From Lentzea jiangxiensis (GTDB lineage Bacteria > Actinomycetota > Actinomycetes > Mycobacteriales > Pseudonocardiaceae): a stretch of 64,000 nucleotides of DNA. The stretch covers positions 310,001 to 374,000 of the forward strand of contig NZ_FNIX01000004.1 in NCBI RefSeq assembly GCF_900104175.1, written 5' to 3'. Positions 47,797 to 57,487 of this stretch are shown in pieces (the stretch's first letter is position 1; every line of letters starts with the position of its first letter). The position numbers were made by a program, and so were the translations under genes. The notes under the pieces were generated by a model that saw nothing but the letters and a program-made list of their open reading frames with translations, was not told where the DNA came from and searched no databases.

Positions 47797-49985
47797 TGCC
47801 GCTCGTCCTGGTCCGGCTGCGGCTTCTTCGGCTCCCAGACGTTGTGCGGCTTGCCGCCGGGCACGGTCGCCGGGGTCCACCCGGGAGGGGCGCCGTAGTT
47901 CGGCGGGCCCGACTGGGCGCCGGGCTGCCCCGGCTGGTGGGCGCCGTTCGAGCCGTTCGTGGACGCCGGCTGCTCGGTGGGCTGCTCACCGGGAGCGGGC
48001 TCGGGCAGCGGCTCCGGCTCTTCGTCGAGGGTGTCCTCGACGACCGGGGGCCACGGCTCGCCGCGCTCCTTGGCGAGCTCACCGGGCGTCTTGACCGGCG
48101 GGATGTCGGACGGCGTGCGGTCACCGAAGTCGTTGAACTGGGTGATGCGCGGCCGCTTCTCGACGCGGGCGAAGATCCGCTCCAGGTCCTTCTGGTGCAG
48201 GGTCTCCTTCTCGAACAGCTCGAGCGTGAGGTCGTCGAGGACGTCGCGGTAGGTGTTGAGCACCTCGTACGCCTCGGTGTGCGCGGCCTCGATGAGCTTG
48301 CGCACCTCCTCGTCGATCTCGTGCGCGACCTCCAGCGAGTAGTCCGCCTGGCGGCCGGCCGAGCGACCGAGGAACGGCTCGCCCTGCTCCTGCCCGTACT
48401 TCACGGCGCCGAGCTTCGCGCTCATGCCGTACTCGGTGACCATCGCGCGGGCGATCTTCGTCGCCTGCTCGATGTCGTTGGACGCACCCGTCGTGGGCTC
48501 GTGGAAGACGAGCTCCTCGGCGGAACGGCCACCCAGTGCGAACACCAGCCGCGCGATCATCTCGGACCTGGTCATCAGGTCCTTGTCCTCTTCCGGCACC
48601 GACAGGGTGTGACCACCCGTGCGGCCGCGGGCGAGGATCGTGACCTTGTAGACCGGGTCGATGTCCGGCATCGCCCACGCGGCCAGGGCGTGCCCTGCCT
48701 CGTGGTACGCGGTGATCTTCTTCTCCTTCTCGGAGATGATCCGGCTCTTGCGGGCCGGACCGCCGATCACGCGGTCCACCGCCTCCTCGAGAGCGGCGCC
48801 GGTGATGACGGTGCCGTTCTGTCGCGCGGTGAGCAGGGCGGCCTCGTTGATGACGTTCGCGAGGTCGGCGCCGGAGAACCCGACGGTGCGCTTCGCGAGG
48901 CCGTCGATCTCGGCGTCCGCGGCCAGCGGCTTGCCCTTGGAGTGCACCCGGAGGATCTGCTTGCGACCCTTCAGGTCCGGTGCGGACACCGGGATCTGGC
49001 GGTCGAAGCGGCCGGGGCGCAGCAGAGCCGGGTCGAGGATGTCGGGGCGGTTCGTCGCCGCGATCAGGATGATCCCGCCGCGCGAGTCGAAGCCGTCCAT
49101 CTCGACGAGCAGCTGGTTCAGCGTCTGCTCGCGCTCGTCGTGACCGCCGCCGAGACCGGCGCCGCGGTGGCGGCCCACCGCGTCGATCTCGTCGACGAAG
49201 ATGATGCACGGCGCGTTCTGCTTGGCCTGCTCGAACAGGTCGCGCACACGCGAGGCGCCGACACCGACGAACATCTCGACGAAGTCCGAGCCGGAGATCG
49301 AGTAGAACGGCACCCCGGCCTCACCGGCGACGGCCCTCGCGAGCAGCGTCTTGCCGGTTCCCGGCGGGCCGTAGAGCAGCACGCCCTTGGGGATCTTGGC
49401 GCCGAGCGCCTGGTAGCGGCCGGGGTTCTGGAGGAAGTCCTTGATCTCCTCGAGCTCCTCGACGGCCTCCTCGGCACCCGCGACGTCGGCGAACGTCGTC
49501 TTGGGCATGTCCTTGGAGAGCTGCTTGGCCTTGGACTTGCCGAAGTTCAGGACGCGGTTGCCACCGCCCTGGGCGTTGTTCATCATCCACATGAGCAGCA
49601 GCAACAACAGGCCCAGAGGCACGAGGTAGATCAAGATCTGCATCAGGATGGACTCCTGGCTGACCTTGGTCTCCACCGTCGGCTTGTTGCCGGCCTGGTC
49701 GAGGACGGTGAAGATCTCGTCCGTCGAGCTGGCCGGGAACTGCGTGATCAGGCGGTTGCTGCCCTCGAACGTGGTGCCGTCGGTGAGGGTGAGGCGGAGA
49801 CGCTGCTCCTTGTCCTCGATCGTGGCTTCCTTGACCTTGCCGTCCCGCACCTGTTGCAGTGCCTGGGACGTCTTCACGGGGTGGTAGCCCCGCGAGTCGT
49901 CAAAGAGAACGGTGAAGACGAAGTACAGCAGCAACACCGCAGCGATCCACAGCAGCGGGTTGCGAAGCAGGCGCTTGCGGTCCAT
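47793..49985 (-). CDS. ftsH: ATP-dependent zinc metalloprotease FtsH
   Basis: The 730-residue membrane AAA+ protease. Two membrane helices (about residues 10-28 and 115-135) flank an external loop. Walker A is GPPGTGKT (206-213), Walker [11 protein letters not shown], the second region of homology spans [18 protein letters not shown], and the zinc site HEAGH is at 428-432. The last ~110 residues form a Pro/Glu/Gln-rich tail, longer than in E. coli and typical of actinomycetes. It heads the fol operon. Confidence 0.95.
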   Translation of the reverse strand: MDRKRLLRNPLLWIAAVLLLYFVFTVLFDDSRGYHPVKTSQALQQVRDGKVKEATIEDKEQRLRLTLTDGTTFEGSNRLITQFPASSTDEIFTVLDQAGNKPTVETKVSQESILMQILIYLVPLGLLLLLLMWMMNNAQGGGNRVLNFGKSKAKQLSKDMPKTTFADVAGAEEAVEELEEIKDFLQNPGRYQALGAKIPKGVLLYGPPGTGKTLLARAVAGEAGVPFYSISGSDFVEMFVGVGASRVRDLFEQAKQNAPCIIFVDEIDAVGRHRGAGLGGGHDEREQTLNQLLVEMDGFDSRGGIILIAATNRPDILDPALLRPGRFDRQIPVSAPDLKGRKQILRVHSKGKPLAADAEIDGLAKRTVGFSGADLANVINEAALLTARQNGTVITGAALEEAVDRVIGGPARKSRIISEKEKKITAYHEAGHALAAWAMPDIDPVYKVTILARGRTGGHTLSVPEEDKDLMTRSEMIARLVFALGGRSAEELVFHEPTTGASNDIEQATKIARAMVTEYGMSAKLGAVKYGQEQGEPFLGRSAGRQADYSLEVAHEIDEEVRKLIEAAHTEAYEVLNTYRDVLDDLTLELFEKETLHQKDLERIFARVEKRPRITQFNDFGDRTPSDIPPVKTPGELAKERGEPWPPVVEDTLDEEPEPLPEPAPGEQPTEQPASTNGSNGAHQPGQPGAQSGPPNYGAPPGWTPATVPGGKPHNVWEPKKPQPDQDERQ

Positions 49986-50313
49986 GCACTTACGGCCGGC
50001 GGGCGGCCTCGACCCTCCCTGACTTGCGCGTCGGGCAGTGGAAGACCCACATACCGCGTCCGACCAGCCTACCGCCCGCTGGCCGGGTACTGAGCAACCA
50101 ACGGGCGGGGGCGCTTCCGGGTTCCCGCGGGTGACCCCTGCCACGCATGTTCACGCACTTTGGTTCATCCGGAACAAATGCGGCCGGACAGACCAGTGAC
50201 GCAGGTCACGCCATCTCATTACGTTTGAGGGTCACATGTCATCCTCATTCGTCCCCCCGAGTGTTTCCCCGCCACTCGAAAGAGTGAACACGTGACCGAA
50301 GGTAAGTAACTGT
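49986..50313. promoter_or_regulatory. Divergent control region between ftsH and the VWA gene
   Basis: No gene is seen. It holds a CRP-like palindrome (listed separately), an AT-richer patch around 50210-50240 (CATCTCATTACGTTTGAGG), and GAAGGTAAG before the VWA start. It must contain the promoter of the ftsH-fol operon on the other strand. Confidence 0.5.
50195..50210. promoter_or_regulatory. CRP/FNR-type palindrome
   Basis: AGTGACGCAGGTCACG contains the CRP core GTGA-N6-TCAC with perfect symmetry of GTGAC/GTCAC. It is about 105 bases before the VWA start and 210 before ftsH. Actinobacterial CRP (GlxR, Rv3676) uses the same core. Confidence 0.5.
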
Positions 50314-52011
50314 ATGTCAGCACGTCACACGTCCCCCGGACTGTTCCGGCGGGTGGCACTGCCCGTGGCCGCCCTGCTCGGGGTGGTCGCGGCGGCGGGC
50401 GTCACGGTCGTGGCCCTGCGGGTCACCAGCGGCGCCGACTGCTCGGGCGCACTGCCGTTGAAGGTCGCCGTCACCCCTGCCGCCCTCGATGTCGTGAACG
50501 CGGCCGCACAGGACTACCAGCGGTCGCAACCGGTCGTGCGCGGCCGGTGCGTGCAGGTCCAGGTCGAGTCGCGCAACGCGGCCGACGTGGCCAACGAACT
50601 GCCCACCGCGCAGATCAACCCGCACTCCCTCTGGATCCCCGACTCCTCGATGTGGGCGGCGGAGGCCCAGCGCCAGGCCGCGGAGACCGGCCCGGAGGCC
50701 CCGAAGCTGGACATCAAGCCCTCGCTGGCGTCCAGCCCGCTCGTCATGGCGGGCTCGCAGCAGGCGATGTCGAAGATCGGCTTCCCGGTCCAGCCCGTCT
50801 CGTGGGCGAAGGTCGTGGACCCGAAGGTCCAGATCTCCATGAGCGACCCGACGATGACCTCCGAGGGCCTCGCCTCGCTGTTCGTGATCCGCACCCTGCT
50901 CGGCAACGCGGACGGCACCCCGAAGCCCGAACTGGTCAGCACGCTGCTGCGCGTGGGCCGCAGCGCCGTTCCGTCGGTCCGCGACGCCTTCGGCAAGGTC
51001 ACCACCGACGCCGGCAAGGCCCCGCTCTTCGCCGCCACCGAGCAGTCCGTCGTGGCGAACAACCGCGCGGTGAAGGACAACGCCGTCCTCGGCGCCCCGC
51101 CGAAGGAGGGCACGCTCTCGTTCGACTACCCGCTGGTCCGCGTCTCCCGCCCGAACGAGCAGGAGGGCGTCGGCGAGGCCGCGGCGGAGTTCGAGAAGGC
51201 CCTGCGCTCCGCCGACACCTCGAAGCGCTTCGGCGAAGCGGGCTTCCGCACGGTCCAGGGAGCCGCCCCGGCCAAGTGGTCGGCCGACGTCGAGGGCGTC
51301 CAGGCGGGCGACGTCAAGCTGATCGAGACCCCGAACGCCGACCAGGTCTCCGAGCTCCTCAGGACCTGGGGCGCCATCAGCCTCGACATGCGCATGCTGA
51401 CCGTCATCGACGTCTCCGGCTCCATGATCGAGAAGAGCGGCAACGGCAAGACCAGGGTGGAAGCCGCCACCACGGCGTCGATGACCGCCCTCTCGATGCT
51501 CCCGGACACCACCGCCATCGGCCTCTGGGCGTTCTCGACCGACAAGAAGCCGCCGAACGACTGGATCGAACTGGTCCCGATAGGGCCTCTCGGCGAACCG
51601 CTGGCCGGCGTCACCCGCCGCAAGCGCCTGGAAGCAGGAGCGTCGCAGCTCCCCGGCCTGGTCGGCGGCGGCACAGCGCTGAACGACACGACCCTGGCCG
51701 CCTACCGCCACGTCCTGTCGGGCTACGACGCCTCGAAGGTGAACTCCGTCGTCCTCATGACCGACGGCCGCAACGACGACATCTCGTCCATGGACACCGC
51801 CGCGCTGATCGAGACCCTGAAGCGGGAGTCCGACCCCGCCAAGCCGGTCCCGATCATCATGGTGGGCCTCGGCGACGAGGTGGACATGGACGCTCTGCGG
51901 TCGATTGCCGCGGCCACGGGCGGCAAGGCGTACCAGGCGCCGAACCCGGAGGACATCCGCGGCGTGCTCCTCGACGCGGTTTCCCAGCGCCGCTGCCGTC
52001 CGAACTGCTGA
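50314..52011 (+). CDS. Solute-binding-like and VWA domain fusion protein
   Basis: A 565-residue exported or anchored protein. A hydrophobic segment (about residues 14-36) is followed by a periplasmic-binding-protein-like domain (about 45-345). A von Willebrand A domain follows with a complete MIDAS: DVSGSM from Asp366, a Thr in GGGTALND and Asp in TDGRND. The C-terminus ends in two cysteines (RRCRPNC). Such fusions occur widely in actinomycetes; metal-dependent adhesion or chaperone roles are guesses. Start ATG with GAAGGTAAG upstream. Confidence 0.78.
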   Translation: MSARHTSPGLFRRVALPVAALLGVVAAAGVTVVALRVTSGADCSGALPLKVAVTPAALDVVNAAAQDYQRSQPVVRGRCVQVQVESRNAADVANELPTAQINPHSLWIPDSSMWAAEAQRQAAETGPEAPKLDIKPSLASSPLVMAGSQQAMSKIGFPVQPVSWAKVVDPKVQISMSDPTMTSEGLASLFVIRTLLGNADGTPKPELVSTLLRVGRSAVPSVRDAFGKVTTDAGKAPLFAATEQSVVANNRAVKDNAVLGAPPKEGTLSFDYPLVRVSRPNEQEGVGEAAAEFEKALRSADTSKRFGEAGFRTVQGAAPAKWSADVEGVQAGDVKLIETPNADQVSELLRTWGAISLDMRMLTVIDVSGSMIEKSGNGKTRVEAATTASMTALSMLPDTTAIGLWAFSTDKKPPNDWIELVPIGPLGEPLAGVTRRKRLEAGASQLPGLVGGGTALNDTTLAAYRHVLSGYDASKVNSVVLMTDGRNDDISSMDTAALIETLKRESDPAKPVPIIMVGLGDEVDMDALRSIAAATGGKAYQAPNPEDIRGVLLDAVSQRRCRPNC

Positions 52012-52026
52012 TTCCGCTTCAACGCG

Positions 52027-52059
52027 ACGCCGGGTTTCCCACGGGAAGCCCGGCGTTTT
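52027..52059 (+). terminator. Intrinsic terminator after the VWA gene
   Basis: A 14-bp stem (ACGCCGGGTTTCCC with one G-U pair) and a short loop, followed by TTTT, 15 bases after the stop. Confidence 0.85.
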
Positions 52060-52140
52060 CCTCCTGCGCTCCGGGTGGCGGTTGGCACCCGGGCAGGCCA
52101 GCACCGACCAACGCAACCCGGGCAACAACAAGCCACGCAC

Positions 52141-52174
52141 AAAACGGGGGCGCAGCCACATCGGCTACGCCCCC
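52141..52174 (-). terminator. Intrinsic terminator after hpt
   Basis: GGGGGCG pairs with CGCCCCC and AGCC with GGCT. On the minus strand the hairpin is followed by GTTTTG. It is 16 bases past the hpt stop and ends the dacB-side cluster. Confidence 0.75.
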
Positions 52175-52190
52175 GCCACGAACTGAACTC

Positions 52191-52739
52191 TCAGCTCGAG
52201 TAGACCTTCGGGTCCAACGTCCCGATGTACGGCAGATCCCGGTACCGCTCCGCGTAGTCCAGCCCGTACCCGACGACGAACTCGTTCGGGATGTCGAACC
52301 CGACGTACTTCACCGGGACCTCGACCTTCACCGCGTCCGGCTTGCGCAGCAGCGTGCACACCTCCAGCGAGCGGGGCTTGCGGGACTGCAGGTTCTTCAA
52401 CAGCCAGGACAGCGTGAGCCCGGAGTCGATGATGTCTTCCACGATCACCACGTTCCGGTCCGCGATGTCGCGGTCCAGGTCCTTCAGGATCCGCACCACG
52501 CCGGAGGACGACGTGGAGGAGCCGTAGGACGAAACGGCCATGAACTCGAGCTGCACCGGAACGGGCAGCGCGCGGGCGAGGTCGGCCATGAACATCACGG
52601 CGCCCTTGAGCACGGTGATCAGCACGAGGTCGGAGTCACCTTCTGGGTGATCATCCGCGACCTGCTTGGCGAGTTCGGTGACCTTGTCGCTGATCTCCTG
52701 CTCGGTGATGAGCACGGATGCGATGTCGCCGTCGTACAC
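52191..52739 (-). CDS. hpt: Hypoxanthine phosphoribosyltransferase
   Basis: Purine salvage enzyme that converts hypoxanthine and guanine to nucleotides. The 182-residue protein has the PRPP loop [14 protein letters not shown], the flexible-loop segment [11 protein letters not shown], and the C-terminal [21 protein letters not shown] 52739 follows GAGGGGAC. It lies just after tilS, as in many bacteria. Confidence 0.94.
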   Translation of the reverse strand: MYDGDIASVLITEQEISDKVTELAKQVADDHPEGDSDLVLITVLKGAVMFMADLARALPVPVQLEFMAVSSYGSSTSSSGVVRILKDLDRDIADRNVVIVEDIIDSGLTLSWLLKNLQSRKPRSLEVCTLLRKPDAVKVEVPVKYVGFDIPNEFVVGYGLDYAERYRDLPYIGTLDPKVYSS

Positions 52740-52756
52740 GGACAGGTCCCCTCTGC

Positions 52757-53668
52757 TTAAGACTGTGGTTCCACAACGAGCCTGCCATGCGCGCGCCGCA
52801 CGACAAAGCCGCCGGGTAGCCAGACACCGCCCTGACCGCGCCATTCACTCACCAGTGCGTCGACTCGGCGCAGGTGCGAATCGGACAGTTCGGGCACGCC
52901 TTCGTCGATGAGCCACGACCTGACCACTCTGCGTCGCAGTGCCGCGGGCAACTCCGTGATGTCGTCAACGGCACAGCAGTCGCCGGCGAAGGCGGCCGCG
53001 AGGGAGTCGAGTGCGTCACAGTCCTCGCGCAGCTGGGCCGCCGTGCGCGCCAGCGATGACGCGACGCCGCCCTGCAGCACGGATTCGAGCAACGGCAGCA
53101 CCTCGGTCCGCAGGCGCACACGCGTGAACGACGGGTCGGCGTTGTGCGGGTCGTCCCACGGTTCGAGGCCCTGCTCCGCGCACGCGGCACGGGTGACCTC
53201 CCGCGACACGCCGAGAAGCGGACGTCCCCACGGTGCGTCGAAGGCGCGCATGCCGGCGATCGAGCGCGGGCCGGACCCCCGGCCGAGGCCCAGCAGCACC
53301 GTCTCGGCCTGGTCGTCGAGGGTGTGCCCGAGCAGCACCACGCCGGACGACGGCCTCAGGGCCGCGTAGCGGGCGTTGCGGGCCGCCGCCTCGGGTCCGC
53401 CGGGACCCGACACCACAACGGGCTCCACGCGCGGCACGAGACCCAGGTCGGCGCACTGCCGGGCCGCCTTCGACGCCACGTCCGCCGACCCCGGCTGGAG
53501 CTGGTGGTCGACCACGACGGCCGAGGCGCCGGGCACCAGCCCGGACACGGCGGCGGCCAGCGCGAGCGAGTCGGCGCCGCCCGAGACCGCGACGGTCACC
53601 GCCTCCGGTCGCACGGCGCCGAGGAAGCGGCGGACCGCCGTCCGGACCTCGGCGACCGGTCCGTTCAC
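52757..53668 (-). CDS. tilS: tRNA(Ile)-lysidine synthase
   Basis: Modifies the wobble cytidine of tRNA-Ile so that AUA is read as Ile. The 303-residue protein has the PP-loop SGGADS at 29-34, a [19 protein letters not shown] segment and a short C-terminal domain; actinobacterial TilS lack the long extension. GTG 53668 overlaps the zincin stop (GTGA). Confidence 0.92.
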   Translation of the reverse strand: MNGPVAEVRTAVRRFLGAVRPEAVTVAVSGGADSLALAAAVSGLVPGASAVVVDHQLQPGSADVASKAARQCADLGLVPRVEPVVVSGPGGPEAAARNARYAALRPSSGVVLLGHTLDDQAETVLLGLGRGSGPRSIAGMRAFDAPWGRPLLGVSREVTRAACAEQGLEPWDDPHNADPSFTRVRLRTEVLPLLESVLQGGVASSLARTAAQLREDCDALDSLAAAFAGDCCAVDDITELPAALRRRVVRSWLIDEGVPELSDSHLRRVDALVSEWRGQGGVWLPGGFVVRRAHGRLVVEPQS

Positions 53669-54708
53669 GGTGCCACGCGGCGCAGCCAGCCCATCGGCTC
53701 GGCGATCTCCGCCCTGGTCGGCAGGGTGTCGGCGGAGGTCCAGATCGCGTTGAAGCCGTCCATGCCGACGCGTTCGACGACGTATTCGGTGAACCGGGCG
53801 CCTTCCTCGTACTGGCGCACCTTCGCCTCGACGCCGAGCACCGTGCGCAGGATCCGGTCGAGCAGGCCGCCGCCCTTGCGCCGCGCGCTGAAGCGGCTGC
53901 GGATCGTCGACACCGACGGCACGACGGACGGCCCGACGGCGTCCATCACGTGGTCGGCGTGGCCTTCGAGCAAAGTGGACAGAGCGATCAACCGGTCCAG
54001 CACGGCCTTCTGCTGCGGCGACTGGACCAGCTCGATCAGCCCCATCGGACCGTCGCCCTCGCGCAGCTTCTGCCGGAAGTCGCGGATCACGTCGGACAGC
54101 GGCGCGCGTTCCTCGTCCATCGAGGACAGCAGCGTGGTGACCTGGTCGGAGAAGTACCGGCGCAGCCACGGCACGCCGGTGAACTGCAGGCGGTGCGTGC
54201 ACTCGTGCAGGCACACCCACATGCGGAAGTCGTCGTCCGGGACGTCCAGGGCCTGTTGCGCGCCAACGATGTTCGGCGCGACGAGCAGCAGCCGCCCGGC
54301 CAGCTGGTCCTGGGGGCTGAACGGGTCGTACTGGCCGAGCACGCGCGAGGACAGGAACGCCATCACGACGCCCGCCTGCACACCGGCCGTCCCGGCGAGG
54401 ATGCCCGCCATCGGACCCGTCTGGCGCGGCAGGGCGGGACCGGTCAGCGCGGCGAGGCCCTGCGCGGCGGCCGCCACCCACGCCGGGCGGTCCACGACCT
54501 CGCCCGGCAGCAGCGGCAGGCCCTGGCCGAGCCCTGTCAGCTCGCGGACGTGCACCTCCGCCTGCGGAGCGAGCTCCCGCAGTCTGCCGACGACGTGCTC
54601 GGCCTCCTCCTTGCCGATCACCGGACCTGGTCGCACGAGTCGCACGGCGGTCGAAACCGCCAGGTCCCAGTCCACCGGGCCGAGCTCTGCCTCCGTCGCG
54701 CCGTTCAC
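53665..54708 (-). CDS. Zincin-like protein, DUF2342 family
   Basis: A 347-residue cytoplasmic protein of the Zincin_2 group. The zinc motif HECTH is at 168-172 and a candidate third ligand lies in LLEGHADHVMD. Family members carry the label F420-biosynthesis-associated from genome correlation, but activity is not established. Same neighbours (tilS, dacB) in mycobacteria (Rv3626c). GTG 54708 gives the standard length; the frame extends 14 codons further. Confidence 0.82.
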   Translation of the reverse strand: MNGATEAELGPVDWDLAVSTAVRLVRPGPVIGKEEAEHVVGRLRELAPQAEVHVRELTGLGQGLPLLPGEVVDRPAWVAAAAQGLAALTGPALPRQTGPMAGILAGTAGVQAGVVMAFLSSRVLGQYDPFSPQDQLAGRLLLVAPNIVGAQQALDVPDDDFRMWVCLHECTHRLQFTGVPWLRRYFSDQVTTLLSSMDEERAPLSDVIRDFRQKLREGDGPMGLIELVQSPQQKAVLDRLIALSTLLEGHADHVMDAVGPSVVPSVSTIRSRFSARRKGGGLLDRILRTVLGVEAKVRQYEEGARFTEYVVERVGMDGFNAIWTSADTLPTRAEIAEPMGWLRRVAP

Positions 54709-54736
54709 GCTTGCGACGCTACCTGCGCACGGCCCG

Positions 54737-56890
54737 CTACGAACAGCCACAACCCCGCAACGCAGCGGCCATCACGTCCAGCGCGGGCCGGACCTCGGTC
54801 TCCGGGTCGCGGTTGCTCGCGGACATGAACGAGAACACGAGCAGCCGCCCGTCCACGTCGACGACCACGCCGGCGAGCGCGTTCACGCCGGTGAGCGTGC
54901 CGGTCTTGGCCCGCACCCAGCCCTTGCCCCGCGCGGCGGTCCCGCCGTAGCGACCGGCGAGGGTGCCGCTGCCGCCCGCGACCGGCAGCGCCGTCAGCAA
55001 CGGCCGCAGCTTCGCGGTGCGCGGGTCGTCCGGCGCGGGCTTGGCCGCCGCGGTCAGCACGTCGGTGAGCAGCTTGGCCGGGATCTTGTTCGACGCGGAC
55101 AGCCCGCTGCCGTCCACGAAGCTCGCCCCGGTGAGGTCGAACCCGTTCTTGGTGAGCACGTCCCGCACGGCCTTGACCCCGCCCGCGAACGACGGCTCGT
55201 TGCCGGTCTTGATCGCGATCTCGCGGGCGATCGCCTCGGTGAGGACGTTGTCGGAGATCTGCATCATGTTGTCGACGAGCTGCTCGACCGGCGCCGACTT
55301 GACCTCGCCGAGCACCGGCGCGCCCTGCGGGGCCGTGCCCGCCGACGCCGCGGGAGCCCCGACGCGCTGGGCGAACGCGTCCGCCGCCGCCTGACCGGGG
55401 CTGCCGGTGCGCACGCCGTTGACGTTGGACTGGTCGACCCGGCCGCCGTCGAGCATGAACGGCACGATCGGCGCCACCGAGCCGCCCGCGATGTCCGCCG
55501 ACTCCCACTGCGGCCCGAGCGCCTCGCCCGCGTACCGGCTCAGGTCGAACTGGACCTTGGTGACCTGGCCCTTCTGCTTCACCTGGTTGACCAGGTCGTC
55601 GAGGGTCGCGGCACCGGGGTAGACCGACCTGCCGGGCACGCCGGAGATCGTCGGGTCGCCCCCGCCCACGATCACGACGGTGCCGGGTTCGGCGCCCTGG
55701 ACGACCTTGGTGGACAGCTGGTCGGTCTTCTCGAGGCTGAGCAGCGCCGCGGCGGCCGTGAGGACCTTGAGGCTGGACGCCGGGGTCGCGGCCGTGGTGT
55801 CGCCCTGCTGCCACAGCGCCGCGCCGCTGGCGGGGTCGACGACGCTGCCGGTGAGCGTGCCCAGCGCGCTGTTGCCCGCCGGACCCGCGAGGGCCTGCTT
55901 CACGCCGGCCGGGCTCGGTGCCGGTCCGCCCGCCGTGACGGCCTTGACGAGCGGCTGGACGACCGCGGGCGCCGCCGGGGGCTTGGTCTCGACGGCCGTG
56001 GCGCCGCCGAACTCGTCGACCGCGTACACGGTGGCGCCGGCCAGGGCCGCCACGACCAGCAGGCTCAGGACGACGACCAGCGGCTTGCGGCTCTTCCGGG
56101 GCTCGTCGGTGGCGAGTCGGTCCTCCGGCTCCTCGTCGTAGCCGGTGACGGGCAGTTCCCGGGGCTCCTGGCGCGGGGGCGGCACCGGACGGGGCTGCTC
56201 GGAGCGCGCCGACTCCTGCCGCGCGGGCGCCTGGGCCTGGAGCTGGTCGACGCGCTTGGTCTGCACCGGGCGCTGCGGTTCGGGGCGCGGGGACTGCTGG
56301 GACTGCTGCTGGGACTGCTGCTGTGGCCGGCGCTGCTGCTCGGTCCTGGCGGCCTGGTCGAACCACGACGGCTCGGAGTTCGGCAGCTGGTCGACGCGCG
56401 CCGTCTTGGCGTTCGGCACTGAAAGCTCGGTCGTCCTCTGGTCGCCCTTCGGTTCGACGCGCACCGGGACGGCCCGGGGTTGGCCGCCTTCCGGACCAAC
56501 CGCCCCGTGAGACTTCCCACCGGCTTTTTCCGCGGAGGGCGTGCCGGAACCGCCCGAACCGGCCGTTGGCACAGCGGAACCACCCGAACCGGACACGGGC
56601 CCGTTCGCGGCGACGCGCACCGGCGACGACCGCGGCGGTTCCTGAGTGGACGGTGCCGCGAGGACGGAGGCCAGCGGGAACCGCATCGTCGGCTGGTCGA
56701 CTGTCGGGCGGCTGACCTGCACCGTCTGCTCGGAACGCCCGGCATCTGAATCGATGTCGTCGTCCTCGGTCGGCCACTGGGGGGCGTCCGGCAAAGCGGC
56801 CTCCGTCAGCTCGGTACGGGCAATCTCACACCCACCAACCACCGCTCCGATGAGGGTTGACAAGGCGTCGTGGTCCACACTAGTGGGCAT
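54737..56890 (-). CDS. dacB: D-alanyl-D-alanine carboxypeptidase/endopeptidase (PBP4, S13) with long cytoplasmic extension
   Basis: A class C penicillin-binding protein that trims peptidoglycan peptides outside the membrane. A 270-residue Pro/Gln/Glu/Ser-rich N-terminus, with a glutamine-rich block at about 185-200, precedes one membrane helix (about 270-290) and the S13 domain. The catalytic set is SSLK at 372-375, SDN in QISDNVLTE and KTG in RAKTGTLTG. The 717-residue length exceeds common PBP4 (450-500) because of the extension. ATG 56890 lies only 28 bases from the divergent ppa start, so an internal start is possible. Confidence 0.88.
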   Translation of the reverse strand: MPTSVDHDALSTLIGAVVGGCEIARTELTEAALPDAPQWPTEDDDIDSDAGRSEQTVQVSRPTVDQPTMRFPLASVLAAPSTQEPPRSSPVRVAANGPVSGSGGSAVPTAGSGGSGTPSAEKAGGKSHGAVGPEGGQPRAVPVRVEPKGDQRTTELSVPNAKTARVDQLPNSEPSWFDQAARTEQQRRPQQQSQQQSQQSPRPEPQRPVQTKRVDQLQAQAPARQESARSEQPRPVPPPRQEPRELPVTGYDEEPEDRLATDEPRKSRKPLVVVLSLLVVAALAGATVYAVDEFGGATAVETKPPAAPAVVQPLVKAVTAGGPAPSPAGVKQALAGPAGNSALGTLTGSVVDPASGAALWQQGDTTAATPASSLKVLTAAAALLSLEKTDQLSTKVVQGAEPGTVVIVGGGDPTISGVPGRSVYPGAATLDDLVNQVKQKGQVTKVQFDLSRYAGEALGPQWESADIAGGSVAPIVPFMLDGGRVDQSNVNGVRTGSPGQAAADAFAQRVGAPAASAGTAPQGAPVLGEVKSAPVEQLVDNMMQISDNVLTEAIAREIAIKTGNEPSFAGGVKAVRDVLTKNGFDLTGASFVDGSGLSASNKIPAKLLTDVLTAAAKPAPDDPRTAKLRPLLTALPVAGGSGTLAGRYGGTAARGKGWVRAKTGTLTGVNALAGVVVDVDGRLLVFSFMSASNRDPETEVRPALDVMAAALRGCGCS

Positions 56891-56918
56891 CACGAATGGG
56901 CTACATGAGCGAGGACCA

Positions 56919-57425
56919 GTGGAATTCGACGTCCTGATCGAGATCCCCAAGGGCGTGCGCAACAAGTACGAGGTGGACCACAAGAGTGGCCGCATCCGCC
57001 TCGACCGCACGTTGTTCACGTCGACGCAGTACCCCGCCGACTACGGGTTCATCGAGAACACCCTGGGTGAGGACGGCGACCCGTTGGACGCCCTCGTCCT
57101 CGTCCAGGAGCCGACGTTCCCCGGCTGCCTGATCGCCGCCCGCGCCATCGGCATGTTCCGCATGACCGACGAGAAGGGCGGCGACGACAAGGTCCTGTGC
57201 GTCCCGGCCTACGACCCGCGGCACGAGCACCTGCGCGACATCCACCACCTGGCGGAGTTCGACCGCCTGGAGATCCAGCACTTCTTCGAGGTCTACAAGG
57301 ACCTCGAGCCCGGCAAGAGCGTCGAGGGCGCCACCTGGGTGGGCCGCACCGAGGCCGAGGCCGAGATCAAGCGCTCCTACCAGCGCCTGAAGGACGCCGA
57401 GGCCAGGGGCGAGACGTTCCACTAG
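56919..57425 (+). CDS. ppa: Inorganic pyrophosphatase
   Basis: A 168-residue family I soluble pyrophosphatase, driving biosynthetic reactions by removing pyrophosphate. It has [23 protein letters not shown], the signature [10 protein letters not shown] with three Asp metal ligands, and [13 protein letters not shown] 56919 follows GAGG at 5-6 bases. Its promoter must lie inside the dacB coding region or leader. Confidence 0.95.
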   Translation: MEFDVLIEIPKGVRNKYEVDHKSGRIRLDRTLFTSTQYPADYGFIENTLGEDGDPLDALVLVQEPTFPGCLIAARAIGMFRMTDEKGGDDKVLCVPAYDPRHEHLRDIHHLAEFDRLEIQHFFEVYKDLEPGKSVEGATWVGRTEAEAEIKRSYQRLKDAEARGETFH

Positions 57426-57437
57426 GCACACGCGCGA

Positions 57438-57473
57438 AAGAAGAGGGGCCGCTCGCGAGCGGCCCCTCTTCTT
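57438..57473. terminator. Bidirectional terminator between ppa and the DHA2 pump
   Basis: A perfect 18-bp inverted repeat (AAGAAGAGGGGCCGCTCG and its complement) with no loop bases, so a few central pairs open. It lies between convergent genes, 12 bases after the ppa stop and 14 bases after the pump stop, and can serve both strands. Confidence 0.85.
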
Positions 57474-57487
57474 CGTTGCGGTGAGAC

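Noticed and set aside
50145..50313. Possible riboswitch before the VWA gene
   Set aside because: The stretch has a CRP-like palindrome and AT-rich patch, but I could not find the conserved core of a ydaO, cobalamin or other known riboswitch.
53144..56422. A 1092-codon plus-strand open frame
   Set aside because: It lies antisense to tilS, the zincin and dacB, all with clear motifs. The product is Arg/Gly/Ala-rich without domains, as expected from high-GC antisense frames.
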